Both the position numbers and the translations under genes were made by a program. The notes below the pieces were generated by a model that was not told the DNA's origin, made no database searches, and saw nothing but the letters and a program-made list of their open reading frames with translations. Positions 25,231 through 32,755 of a DNA stretch of 64,000 nt are shown here, piece by piece. Position 1 is the first letter of the stretch; every line of letters starts with the position of its first letter. Source of the stretch: Winogradskya consettensis (lineage in GTDB: Bacteria > Actinomycetota > Actinomycetes > Mycobacteriales > Micromonosporaceae); NCBI RefSeq assembly GCF_018332715.1, contig NZ_BOQP01000035.1:144366-208365 (forward strand). Direction: 5' to 3'.

Positions 25231-26169
25231 ATGAAGAAAACCTTGCTGGTCCTGGCCACGAGCCTCACCGCCCTCGCCATCCCCGCCGCCGCAGCGGCTG
25301 CCTCGTCCTCGGCCCCCGCCCCGTCCACTTCCAGCCCGGCGTCGCCCTCCGGCCGCGTGGCTGTCCAGCCGGCATCGTCGCCCGGCCGCGTGGCTGTCCA
25401 GCCGGCATCGTCGCCCGCCGTTCGCGGGACCGTTCAGCCGGTGACGCGGGTGGCCGCGCTGGACCCCGAACCGATCAGCATGAAACTCACCGACGTGGTG
25501 CTGGCCGGCGACCCACGCCGGCCGTCGGCGGTCACGAAGGTCACGGTGACCAATGACAGCACCCAGGCGGAGCGGGCCGGCTTCACCCTCAGCCTGGTGC
25601 CCAACCTGACGCTCGGGTCGTCCACCGACTGCGCGCCGACCGGCGACACCGGCCACAAATGGACGTGCGGCGGCTGGGACCTGGCACCCGGCAAGTCGGT
25701 CACGGTCGGCGTACCGATCGTGGCCGCCCAGCCGGAAGCAGTCTTCGGCATCAAGATCTACGCCGGCACCGTCCAGGGCATCACCCCGGACGGCAGGACC
25801 GGCCTCCCGCAGGATTTCGCAGCCACCTACCCGGCCAAGACAACCCTCAAGCTCACCGTGGTACGCGACCCGCTCGACCCGCAGTCCGTCCAGGTCAAGG
25901 CCACCAACGCAGGCAGCATCCCCCTCGACGCCTACTCCCTCATCGTCCTGACCCCGACCGGCGTCAAGGTCACCAGCACAGCCTGCAAGCCCTCAGACGA
26001 CGGCCAGTGGTGCGAGGTCTACCGCAACACCGGCCTCGCCCAGGGAGCCACGGACAGCTTCCAACTCCACCTCTCCGTCCCGACCGGCCCGCGCGACGTC
26101 AAGTTCTACCTCGCCCCGACCGCCCGCTACACCAACACCGACACGACCGCCCTGGTCAGCGTGGGCTGA
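25231..26169 (+). CDS. Secreted protein of unknown function with beta-sandwich repeats
   Basis: 312 residues. The signal peptide is MKKTLLVLATSLTALAIPAA, cut near AAAAAS. Residues 25-70 are a Ser/Pro/Ala linker containing a duplicated GRVAVQPASSP. The rest looks like two immunoglobulin-like or CARDB/DUF11-like modules: VTKVTVTNDSTQAERAGFTL, then LKLTVVRDPLDPQSVQVKATN. Each carries a cysteine pair (CAPTGDTGHKWTC; CKPSDDGQWC) that could form a disulfide outside the cell. It is probably a wall-associated or matrix protein. A hairpin terminator follows at 26193. Confidence 0.7.
   Translation: MKKTLLVLATSLTALAIPAAAAAASSSAPAPSTSSPASPSGRVAVQPASSPGRVAVQPASSPAVRGTVQPVTRVAALDPEPISMKLTDVVLAGDPRRPSAVTKVTVTNDSTQAERAGFTLSLVPNLTLGSSTDCAPTGDTGHKWTCGGWDLAPGKSVTVGVPIVAAQPEAVFGIKIYAGTVQGITPDGRTGLPQDFAATYPAKTTLKLTVVRDPLDPQSVQVKATNAGSIPLDAYSLIVLTPTGVKVTSTACKPSDDGQWCEVYRNTGLAQGATDSFQLHLSVPTGPRDVKFYLAPTARYTNTDTTALVSVG
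25351..25416 (+). repeat. Two tandem 33-bp repeats inside the secreted protein gene
   Basis: The units at 25351-25383 and 25384-25416 are identical and encode GRVAVQPASSP twice in the linker between signal peptide and folded part. Being in frame, copy number can change linker length without disrupting the gene. Confidence 0.85.
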
Positions 26170-26192
26170 CCTCCCCTCATCCGAGAGAGACC

Positions 26193-26245
26193 GCCGCTGC
26201 TCGGCGCGCGTTTGCGGTGGGACGCCCACCGAGCAGCGGCTTTCG
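26193..26245. terminator. Intrinsic-type terminator hairpin
   Basis: GCCGCTGCTCGG (26193-26204) and CCGAGCAGCGGC (26229-26240) pair perfectly over 12 bp with a 24-nt loop, followed by TTTC. It lies between the convergent secreted-protein and aldolase-like genes. A degenerate tandem of GGGCTTTCGGTC-like units follows (26241-26310). Confidence 0.6.
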
Positions 26246-26371
26246 GGCCTGGGGCTTTCGGTCCCGGGCTTTCGGTCTTGGGCTTCCGGGCTTCGGGTCT
26301 GGGGTTTCGGCCGACGGCTCCCGACGTGAGGGCTCTCGACCTGGGCTACCCGGCCAGGGTCGGGGCCTGGG

Positions 26372-27436
26372 TCAGGTGCAGAGGCCGGCGAGGATTTCGG
26401 CGATGGCTTCTGGTTTGTGGCGGAGGGTGGCTCGGCCGACGGTGAGTTCGGTGCGGAGGGTGGCGGGGTCGCCGGTGGCTACGGCGCTGGGCCAGACCCA
26501 GAGGCCTGTTTCTTCGGCGAGGCGTCGGGAGTTGGCGCGGAAGGTTTCCGGCGAGGTGGCGAAGAGCAGGTGCATCATCGGTGACTGTGGTGGGTCGGGG
26601 ACCACGCGGACCTCGGGCAGTGGCCGGAGGGCGTCGGCGATCGCCTGGGCGTGCTGCATCCGGAGGGGCATCTCCTCCAGGGTCGCGTCGAGCTGGCTGA
26701 GGGCTGAGGACGCTGCGGGCCACAGGCCGTAGAGGGTGCCGCCGAGGCGGGAGCGCCATTCGCGGATTTCGGCGATGTCCTGCTCGGAGCCGGCCACGCA
26801 GCAACCGGGAAGTGCTCCCACTCCCTTGTAGAACGAGACGTAGACCGTGTCGAACAGCGCGGCGATCTCGGCGTGGGTCCGGCCGTAGCCGGCGCTGGCC
26901 TCCCAGAGTCGTGCCCCGTCGAGGTGGGTGGCGGCGCCGCGCTCGCGGGCCCAGGTTGTTTGGGCCACCAGGTCCTCCCAGGCGGGCATCTGGCCGCCGA
27001 TGTCACGCTGGGGGAGCTCGATGACGAGAGCGGCGATCGACTCGGACACCTTTTCCAGGTCGCTGAGCTCGAGGAGCCGGTCGAAGTCGCCGGTGGCCCG
27101 TCCGACCAGCTGGTGCAGGCGCTGGTAGGCCTGCAGTTCGTGCCGTTCGACGTGGCAGTAGGGGTGCCAGACCACCGTGCGGGTGTTGCGCCGGTCGGCG
27201 TGGACGCGAAGTGCTGCGGGCTGGGCCATCGTGCCGCTGGGCAGGAACACGGCGGCCGGTTTGCCGAGCAGCTCGGCGATGCGGGCCTCGAGCTGGGCGA
27301 CGACGCCGCCGTCGCCGTAGACGTCCGCTTCCACCTCGGGGTCGATGGAGTCGAGCAGCTCCCGAGGGCGGCCCAGCCCATTGCCGAGAAGGGTGTCGGT
27401 GCAAGCGGCCCGCCGGGCCCGAATTTCCTCATCCAC
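26372..27436 (-). CDS. Threonine aldolase-like PLP enzyme (beta-eliminating lyase family)
   Basis: 354 residues from GTG 27436; the frame is open to GTG 27496 with a less protein-like start. Fold-type I PLP signatures are present: VYGDGGVVAQLEARIAELLG, FLPSGTMAQPAAL, HLDGARLWEASAGYG and YVSFYKGVGALPG, whose Lys should form the Schiff base. This is the order found in low-specificity L-threonine aldolases, which split threonine to glycine and acetaldehyde. The insertion RRNTRTVVWHPYCHVERHE is not typical of LtaE, so another beta-hydroxy amino acid may be the substrate. A 14-bp repeat array lies upstream. Confidence 0.78.
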   Translation of the reverse strand: MDEEIRARRAACTDTLLGNGLGRPRELLDSIDPEVEADVYGDGGVVAQLEARIAELLGKPAAVFLPSGTMAQPAALRVHADRRNTRTVVWHPYCHVERHELQAYQRLHQLVGRATGDFDRLLELSDLEKVSESIAALVIELPQRDIGGQMPAWEDLVAQTTWARERGAATHLDGARLWEASAGYGRTHAEIAALFDTVYVSFYKGVGALPGCCVAGSEQDIAEIREWRSRLGGTLYGLWPAASSALSQLDATLEEMPLRMQHAQAIADALRPLPEVRVVPDPPQSPMMHLLFATSPETFRANSRRLAEETGLWVWPSAVATGDPATLRTELTVGRATLRHKPEAIAEILAGLCT

Positions 27437-27593
27437 GGCGCCCAGTCTGTCTGTCCTGCCGTCATCTGTCAGTCCTCTGCCTCGTCCAGTCACCAAATCA
27501 GGCCGCCCAAATCGGGGATTCCCAGTGGGGTCGCCCAGTGGGGCCGTCCAGAGGGTTCGCCCAGAGACAGACGCCCGGAGCGGGTCGCCCGGA

Positions 27594-27758
27594 GAGGCCG
27601 CCCAGACGTGGCCGCCCAGACGTGGCCGCCCAGACGTGGCCGCCCAGACGTGGCCGCCCAGACGTGGCCGCCCAGACGTGGCCGCCCAGACGCTGCTCAG
27701 ACGTGGCTGCTCAGACGTGGCTGCTCAGACGTGGCTGCCCAGAGGTGCCTGCTCAGAG
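27594..27758. repeat. 14-bp tandem repeat array (minisatellite)
   Basis: About twelve units of GTGGCCGCCCAGAC. Units 27608-27691 are six exact copies; after an 11-nt partial unit the consensus drifts to GTGGCTGCTCAGAC. Degenerate copies extend on both sides (about 27530-27590 and 27760-27850). The 420-bp gap 27437-27858 between the aldolase-like and MerR-clamp genes holds this array and no recognisable gene. Confidence 0.9.
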
Positions 27759-27858
27759 GGGTCGCCCAAGCGAGGGCTGCCCAGGGAAAGGCCGGTCAGG
27801 GAGCGGGCGGTCAGAGAGGGGCCGGTCAGGGAGCGGCGGTCAGGGAGGGGGCGGGTGG

Positions 27859-28917
27859 TCAGTGGCGGACGGGCATGAGGATTGAGTAGGTCGTGGGGGT
27901 TCGGACGGCGAGGGGTTTGATGGGGCCGTCGAGCTCGAGGGTTAGTTGGCCTGGGCCGGTGGCGGCGAGGGCTTGGAGGAGGAATTCGCGGTTCACGGCG
28001 ATGTGGGTGGGGGAGTCCTCGGACCAGTCGGATTCGTCGGCGGTGCGCAGGAGGGTGCCGGTGGGGTCGAGGGTGAGGATGGCTAGCTCGTAGGGGGTGC
28101 CTTGCAGGTCGCGGTGGATCGGGGTGGCTGCGTGGACCGCGGCGCGGAGGGTGGGGGCGTCGGCCTGGATGCTGCGGGCGTCGGCGGAGGGGGCGGCGGA
28201 GGTCAGGGCGCGGTGGTCGGGGAAGTCGACGTCCAGGGGGCTGGTGTCGAGGCGGCCGGACGGGGTCTGGGCGCTGATGGTGGCGGGTGTGAGGTCGAGG
28301 GTCACGATGCCGGGGCTGAGCAGGGGGCGGAGGGCGTCGATGAAGGGGAGCGGGGCGACGAGCCGGGTGGGTGGGCCGGTGATTGTGGCGGCGGATTCGG
28401 CGACGGCCAGGCGGTAGCGGTCGGTGGCGACCAGGGTGAGGGAATCGGGGCGGGTTTCGAGGAGGACGCCGTTGATCATGGGGAGGTCGGGGTCGATCGA
28501 GGCGGCGAAGCGGACGGCGTCCAGCGCGGCGGACAGGGCGTCGGCGGGGAGGCTGATGCTGGTCATGGTGATCTCCAGGGAGTTGAGGCCGGGGGCGAGC
28601 AGGTGGCGCAGGCGGGTCAGCTCGTGGCGGGCGTCGGTGAGGCCGTCCTCCAGCCGCTGCTGGTAGTCGTCCAGGAGGGCGCGGACGGCGGGTGGGTCGG
28701 GGAGGTGGGCGACCGCGCGGGCTATCTCGGCGACCGGCATGCCGACCCGGCGCAGACCCGCGATCAGGCGGGCAGCGAGGAGCTGTGACTCGCTGTAGCG
28801 GCGGTAGCCGGTTGCCGGGTCGACCTCGGCGGGCACGAGCACCCCTGCGCTGTCGTAGAACCGCAGGGCACTCACGGCCAGACCGCTTGCCCTGGCCACC
28901 TCGCCGATACCTCTCAT
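27859..28917 (-). CDS. MerR regulator fused to DNA sliding-clamp (DnaN-like) domains
   Basis: 352 residues from ATG 28917. Residues 1-70 are a MerR DNA-binding domain (IGEVARASGLAVSALRFYDSAG, then GYRRYSESQLLAARLI), followed by a short dimerisation helix. From about residue 112 the sequence is that of DNA polymerase III beta: INGVLLETRPDSLTLVATD with RYRLAV after it, VDFPDHRAL, NREFLLQALAATGPGQLTLE, and the C-terminal TYSILMPVRH. About 240 residues correspond to clamp domains II and III; domain I is absent. It may sense a clamp-binding partner or DNA damage state; the function is unknown. The operator lies in its own promoter. Confidence 0.85.
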   Translation of the reverse strand: MRGIGEVARASGLAVSALRFYDSAGVLVPAEVDPATGYRRYSESQLLAARLIAGLRRVGMPVAEIARAVAHLPDPPAVRALLDDYQQRLEDGLTDARHELTRLRHLLAPGLNSLEITMTSISLPADALSAALDAVRFAASIDPDLPMINGVLLETRPDSLTLVATDRYRLAVAESAATITGPPTRLVAPLPFIDALRPLLSPGIVTLDLTPATISAQTPSGRLDTSPLDVDFPDHRALTSAAPSADARSIQADAPTLRAAVHAATPIHRDLQGTPYELAILTLDPTGTLLRTADESDWSEDSPTHIAVNREFLLQALAATGPGQLTLELDGPIKPLAVRTPTTYSILMPVRH

Positions 28918-28933
28918 CGCTGCCACGATGAAG

Positions 28934-28964
28934 AGCCTGGTGTCTCCACCAGGTGGAGAGTCAA
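28934..28964 (-). promoter_or_regulatory. MerR-type promoter with palindromic operator in a 19-bp spacer
   Basis: On the minus strand TTGACT (28964-28959) is a good -35. A 19-bp spacer follows and then CAGGCT (28939-28934), a weak -10. The spacer contains a perfect 15-bp palindrome, CTCCACC-N-GGTGGAG (28944-28958). Long 19-20 bp spacers occupied by a palindrome are the hallmark of MerR-activated promoters, so the MerR-clamp gene probably controls itself. The site also lies just upstream of the divergent kinase gene. Confidence 0.7.
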
Positions 28965-28975
28965 GGGGGACGCGC

Positions 28976-29494
28976 GTGGCGCATGACGTGGTGCTGGTGA
29001 ACGGGCTGCCCGGCTCGGGCAAGAGCACCCTCGCTCCTCGCCTCGCCGCCGCGCTCGGTGCCGCGTGCCTGGTCAAGGATCGGATCAAGGAGTCGCTGGC
29101 GGAGGCCGTGGTGACCGAGGTGCCGGGGCTGGGCGCGGTGGCCATGGAGACCGTCTGGGCGCTCGCCGCCGCGGTGCCGGGCATGGTCGTGGTCGACTCG
29201 TGGTGGTTCAAGCCGCGCGATCTGGAGCACGCACAGCGGGGCATTGCCCGCTCGGGCGCGGCGGCCACGGTGGAGCTCTGGTGCGACGTCCCGGCCGAGA
29301 CCGCCCGGTCCCGCTTCATCGCCCGCAAAAGGCCATCTGTGTACGCGGATGCCGAGCGCCTCGCCACCGACTGGGCCACCTGGGCAGCGGTCGCCGAACC
29401 GCTGGCGATCGGCCCGGTGGTCCGCGTCGACACCTCCCGGCCGGTGGACATGCCGAAGCTGGTGACCGCCGTCCGGGCAGCGTTGTGGACCTGA
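28976..29494 (+). CDS. Small P-loop kinase-like ATPase
   Basis: 172 residues from GTG 28976, with AAGGGGG at 28963-28969. The Walker A motif is NGLPGSGKST (about 8-17), then KDRIKESL. VVVDSWWFKPRDLE fits the Walker B/substrate region of zeta-toxin or gluconate-kinase-like AAA_33 proteins, and RSRFIARKRPSVYAD supplies lid arginines. The substrate is not predictable. It is transcribed divergently from the MerR-clamp gene across 58 bp, so the two may be co-regulated. Confidence 0.78.
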   Translation: MAHDVVLVNGLPGSGKSTLAPRLAAALGAACLVKDRIKESLAEAVVTEVPGLGAVAMETVWALAAAVPGMVVVDSWWFKPRDLEHAQRGIARSGAAATVELWCDVPAETARSRFIARKRPSVYADAERLATDWATWAAVAEPLAIGPVVRVDTSRPVDMPKLVTAVRAALWT

Positions 29495-29548
29495 CCCGAA
29501 TCCGTCAGCTTTCGAGAAGCGCGAGAAGCGCAGATTTTCCCAGACGGT

Positions 29549-30142
29549 TCAGAGGACGAGCCCGATGCCGAGCGCGGCCATCACGACCGCGATGACGCCG
29601 TCGAGGATCCGCCAGGCGCTCGGCTTTTCGAGTACCGGCGCCAGCCGGCGCGCGCCGATGCCGAGTGTTCCGAACCAGAGGAGGCTGGCCGTCGAGGCGC
29701 CCGCGCCGAAGAGCCAGCGGTGTGGGTGCTGCTGGGCGACCGAGCCGAGGAGCAGCACGGTGTCCAGGTAGACGTGCGGGTTCAGGTAGGTCAGGGCCAG
29801 ACAGGTCAGCACGGTTGTCCGCAGGGTGGCGGGGGCGCGGCCGGTCACCACGAGGGACGAGGACGTCAGCGCTCGTTTTGCGGCGAGTACGGCGTACGAG
29901 ATGAGGAAGACGGCCCCGGCCCACCGGATGACGGTGACCGTCACCGGATGCGCGGCCACCAGGGCTCCCAGGCCTGCGATCCCGGCCATGATCAGCAGGA
30001 GGTCGGAGAGTGCGCAGATCGCGACGACCGGGAGGACGTGTTCGCGGCGCAGTCCCTGGCGGAGCACGAAAGCGTTCTGGGCGCCGATGGCGACGATGAG
30101 GACAAGGGCCGCGGCGAAGCCGGCGAGCGTGGAGGCGAGCAC
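29549..30142 (-). CDS. LysE/ArgO-family amino-acid exporter
   Basis: 197 residues with six hydrophobic helices and the family signatures IGAQNAFVLRQGLRREHV and LALTYLNPHVYLDT. LysE/ArgO proteins export lysine, arginine or their toxic analogues. GTG 30142 is preceded by TACCGT with 7 nt between, a likely leaderless start. The ArgP-type regulator is transcribed divergently 69 bp away, the standard arrangement, in which the regulator senses intracellular lysine/arginine. Confidence 0.88.
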   Translation of the reverse strand: MLASTLAGFAAALVLIVAIGAQNAFVLRQGLRREHVLPVVAICALSDLLLIMAGIAGLGALVAAHPVTVTVIRWAGAVFLISYAVLAAKRALTSSSLVVTGRAPATLRTTVLTCLALTYLNPHVYLDTVLLLGSVAQQHPHRWLFGAGASTASLLWFGTLGIGARRLAPVLEKPSAWRILDGVIAVVMAALGIGLVL

Positions 30143-30211
30143 GTGCTCGACGGTAGGAGGAAGATCTTCTGTACTCCAGCTAAAGATTCTTCAGGGACAT
30201 TAGGAAGACTT

Positions 30212-31042
30212 ATGGATGCCCAGCAGCTCGCCACGTTCGAGGCCGTGATCACCGAGGGCAGTTTCGATGCGGCCGCGCGTGCGCTGCACGTGACGCCGTC
30301 CGCGGTCAGTCAACGGATCAAGGCGCTGGAGCAGGCCGTCGGGCAGGTTCTCGTACGCCGCACCAAGCCCGCCGAACCCACCGAGGCGGGCCAGGCCCTC
30401 GTCCGGCTCTCCGGCCAGATCGCCCTGCTGGAGCGCGAGGCGCTGGACGCCGCCCGGGGCGCGCCGACGGGCGGCGGGCGGACCAGGATCTCGGTGGTGG
30501 TGAACGCGGATTCCCTGCTCACGTGGTTTCTGCCGGCGCTGGCTGCCCTGCCCGCCGAGCCGGCGCTCAGCTTCGACATCCACCAGGACGACCAGGACCA
30601 CACCGCCGATCTGCTGCGCAGCGGCACGGCGATGGCCGCGGTGACCGCGCAGGACGTCGCGGTGCAGGGCTGCCGGGTCGAGCCGCTGGGCTCGATGCGT
30701 TACCGGGCGGTCGCCGCGCCCGGCGTCTTCACCGATTTCGCGACCACGCCGATGATCCTGCTCAACCGCAAGGACCGGCTCCAGCACCGCTTCATGAACG
30801 ACCCGGCCGTGACGCCGCCGATCCATTACGTCCCGGCGTCGGCGGCGTTCGAGCAGGCCGTGCGGCTCGGCCTGGGCTGGGGAATGCTCCCCGAGCCGAC
30901 CGTCACCGGCGACCTCGTGGAGATCGTCCCGGGCCGCCACCTCGACGTCCCGCTGTACTGGCAGTACTGGCGCATGGAATCGACGGTCCTGGCCGCCCTG
31001 ACCAGCGCGGTCAAGCAGGCGGCCAGGACCGCACTCCGCTAG
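30212..31042 (+). CDS. argP: LysR-family regulator ArgP/LysG
   Basis: 276 residues from ATG 30212 with AGGAAG at 30202-30207. The N-terminal winged helix reads QLATFEAVITEGSFDAAARA, then TPSAVSQRIKALEQ. The effector domain has ISVVVNADSLLTWFLPAL and the ArgP-typical LNRKDRLQHRF. Pairing with the divergent LysE gene supports the assignment. ArgP/LysG activates the exporter gene when lysine or arginine accumulates. Its 3' end overlaps the convergent LOG gene by 4 bp. Confidence 0.87.
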   Translation: MDAQQLATFEAVITEGSFDAAARALHVTPSAVSQRIKALEQAVGQVLVRRTKPAEPTEAGQALVRLSGQIALLEREALDAARGAPTGGGRTRISVVVNADSLLTWFLPALAALPAEPALSFDIHQDDQDHTADLLRSGTAMAAVTAQDVAVQGCRVEPLGSMRYRAVAAPGVFTDFATTPMILLNRKDRLQHRFMNDPAVTPPIHYVPASAAFEQAVRLGLGWGMLPEPTVTGDLVEIVPGRHLDVPLYWQYWRMESTVLAALTSAVKQAARTALR

Positions 31043-31584
31043 GCCAGAGCCGCTTCGATGTGGTCGAGGGCGGCGTCGATCGAGGTGACCACGGTGACCT
31101 GGGCCAGGGCCTGGGTGCGGACGAAGGCCGTGTCGGTGATGTCGTTGAGCCATTTCCAGAGGCCGGTGTAGAAGCCGTCCGGGTCGAGCACGACGATCGG
31201 TTTGCGATGCAGGTCGAGGGTGGCGGTGGTCCAGACCTCGAAGAGCTCGTCGAGGGTGCCGAGGCCGCCGGGCAGCGTGATGAAGGCGTCCGAGCGCTCG
31301 ATCATGATGTTCTTGCGGACGCCCATGTCGGTGGTGACGACCAGCTCGTCCGAGGCGGTGTCGGCGACCTCGAGGTCGACCAGGGACTGGGGGATGATGC
31401 CGAGGGTGTGGGCTCCGCCGGCGCGGGCGCCGTCGGCCACTGCGCCCATCATGCCGACGCAGCCGCCGCCCGAGACCAGGGAGTGGCCGCGGGGGCCGAG
31501 GGCCTTGCCGACCGTGGTGGCGAGGTCGAGGTGCTCGGGGGCGAGGCGGGTCGAGGAGGCGCAGAAGACGCAGATCGCGGCCAT
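31039..31584 (-). CDS. LOG-family protein (TIGR00730, nucleotide 5'-monophosphate phosphoribohydrolase-like)
   Basis: 181 residues, full family length. The N-terminus is ICVFCASS, the middle SLVSGGGCVGMMGAVAD, and the signature PGGLGTLDELFEV (PGGxGTxxE). LOG proteins release the base from cytokinin or other nucleoside monophosphates. It starts 1 nt after the stop of a second, longer LOG gene, so the two are co-translated. The physiological substrate in bacteria is often unclear. Confidence 0.88.
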   Translation of the reverse strand: MAAICVFCASSTRLAPEHLDLATTVGKALGPRGHSLVSGGGCVGMMGAVADGARAGGAHTLGIIPQSLVDLEVADTASDELVVTTDMGVRKNIMIERSDAFITLPGGLGTLDELFEVWTTATLDLHRKPIVVLDPDGFYTGLWKWLNDITDTAFVRTQALAQVTVVTSIDAALDHIEAALA

Positions 31585-31585
31585 G

Positions 31586-32362
31586 TCAGCGATTTCCGTT
31601 GCCGGAAAGGGCCTTGTCGGCTTCCACGATGTACTGCACCGCTTCCTCCACGTCGTCGGTCAGCATGATCAGCTCCATGTCGTCCTGGCTCACCTTGCCC
31701 TCGGCGAGCAGGCGTTGCTTGATCCAGTCGACGAGGCCGCCCCAGTATTCGGTGCCCATGAGGATGACCGGGAAGCGGGTCACCTTGTGGGTCTGCACCA
31801 GGGTGACCGCCTCGAACAATTCGTCGAGGGTGCCGAAGCCGCCGGGGAGCACGACGAACGCCTGGGCGTACTTGACGAACATGGTCTTGCGGACGAAGAA
31901 GTAGCGGAAGTCGATGCCGATGTCGACCCAGGAGTTGAGGCCCTGCTCGAAGGGGAGCTCGATGCCGAGGCCCACGGACATGCCGCCGGCCTCGGTCGCG
32001 CCGCGGTTGGCCGCCTCCATCACACCGGGGCCACCGCCGGTGATCACGGCGTAGCCGGCCTCGGCCAGGGCGGCGCCCAGAGCGGCTGCCATCTCGCACT
32101 CGGGGCTGTCGGGGCCGCTGCGTGCCGAGCCGAAGACGCTCACCGCGGGCGGCAGGTCGGCTAGGGTATCGAAGCCCTCGACGAATTCGGAGAGGATGCG
32201 CAGCGCCCGCCAGGCGTCCTTGGTCTTCCACTCGCCGCGATGGTGCGAATCAAGCAGCTTCTCATCGGCCGTGCTGGGCGGAATCGAGTCACGACGCAGC
32301 GTGACTGCGCCGCGATGACGCTCGTGAGGTGGGCGAGCGCGATCATCGGAGCTGTCCGTCAT
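31586..32362 (-). CDS. Second LOG-family protein with N-terminal extension
   Basis: 258 residues from ATG 32362, preceded by TACCGT and 7 nt (32370-32375), suggesting a leaderless start; the frame is open to 32467 but lacks support there. The LOG core shows AVSVFGSARSG, ITGGGPGVMEAANRGA and VLPGGFGTLDELFEA. An extra 70 or so N-terminal residues, rich in charge, precede the core. It forms an operon with the shorter LOG gene; the two may form a hetero-oligomer. Confidence 0.87.
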   Translation of the reverse strand: MTDSSDDRARPPHERHRGAVTLRRDSIPPSTADEKLLDSHHRGEWKTKDAWRALRILSEFVEGFDTLADLPPAVSVFGSARSGPDSPECEMAAALGAALAEAGYAVITGGGPGVMEAANRGATEAGGMSVGLGIELPFEQGLNSWVDIGIDFRYFFVRKTMFVKYAQAFVVLPGGFGTLDELFEAVTLVQTHKVTRFPVILMGTEYWGGLVDWIKQRLLAEGKVSQDDMELIMLTDDVEEAVQYIVEADKALSGNGNR

Positions 32363-32408
32363 GGCATCCACGGTAGTGCTGCTCGTCTGCGCCGGTGAAC
32401 TATCCGGT

Positions 32409-32484
32409 GGGCTTTTGCCAAGAGGATTGCGACGTCGCGGGCTTTTTGCCAGATTGAAGCAACGCAAAGTAGCTCTGCGACGTC
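32409..32484. repeat. Paired direct repeats in the gap upstream of the 55-residue ORF
   Basis: GGGCTTTTGCCA (32409-32420) recurs as GGGCTTTTTGCCA (32439-32451), and TGCGACGTC (32428-32436) recurs at 32476-32484. The block is AT-richer than its surroundings. The 198-bp gap 32363-32560 otherwise holds only promoter-like sequence. The repeats could be regulator binding sites for the small gene that follows. Confidence 0.45.
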
Positions 32485-32560
32485 TGTACAGTTACGAAAC
32501 CCCGCACGGCATGCACGGCGTCCGGCTTCGGCCGGGCATCAGGGCGAAGGAGCCACCGTG

Positions 32561-32728
32561 ATGACCCGGTACGAGCGAATGAAGATGCAGCGCCGCATGC
32601 AGCGGCGCATCCGCATGGTGGTCGAGGAACGGCGCATGACGCTGGCCCATCGGCCGCCCGTTGATCAGGGCTTCGAAGGCGTCGACCCCGAGGCCACGGT
32701 CGAGATCCCAAGACCCGAAAAAACCTGA
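32561..32728 (+). CDS. Small arginine-rich protein
   Basis: 55 residues from ATG 32561 (GTG 32558 is the alternative) with AAGGAG at 32547-32552. The first half is a very basic helix (RYERMKMQRRMQRRIRMVV), the second acidic and ending PRPEKT. It could bind nucleic acid, but no family is recognised. The strong ribosome site supports translation. Confidence 0.65.
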   Translation: MTRYERMKMQRRMQRRIRMVVEERRMTLAHRPPVDQGFEGVDPEATVEIPRPEKT

Positions 32729-32755
32729 TTCGCACCGTACGCCCGGAGCGCGCGC

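Noticed and set aside
27594..27758. CRISPR-like regular repeat
   Set aside because: Units are 14 bp directly adjacent with no spacers, and no cas genes are present; a minisatellite.
27211..27889. Plus-strand frames through the 14-bp array encoding repeated RRGRPDVAAQTWPP
   Set aside because: The repeat creates long open frames by composition in more than one frame; no ribosome site, no conserved domain.
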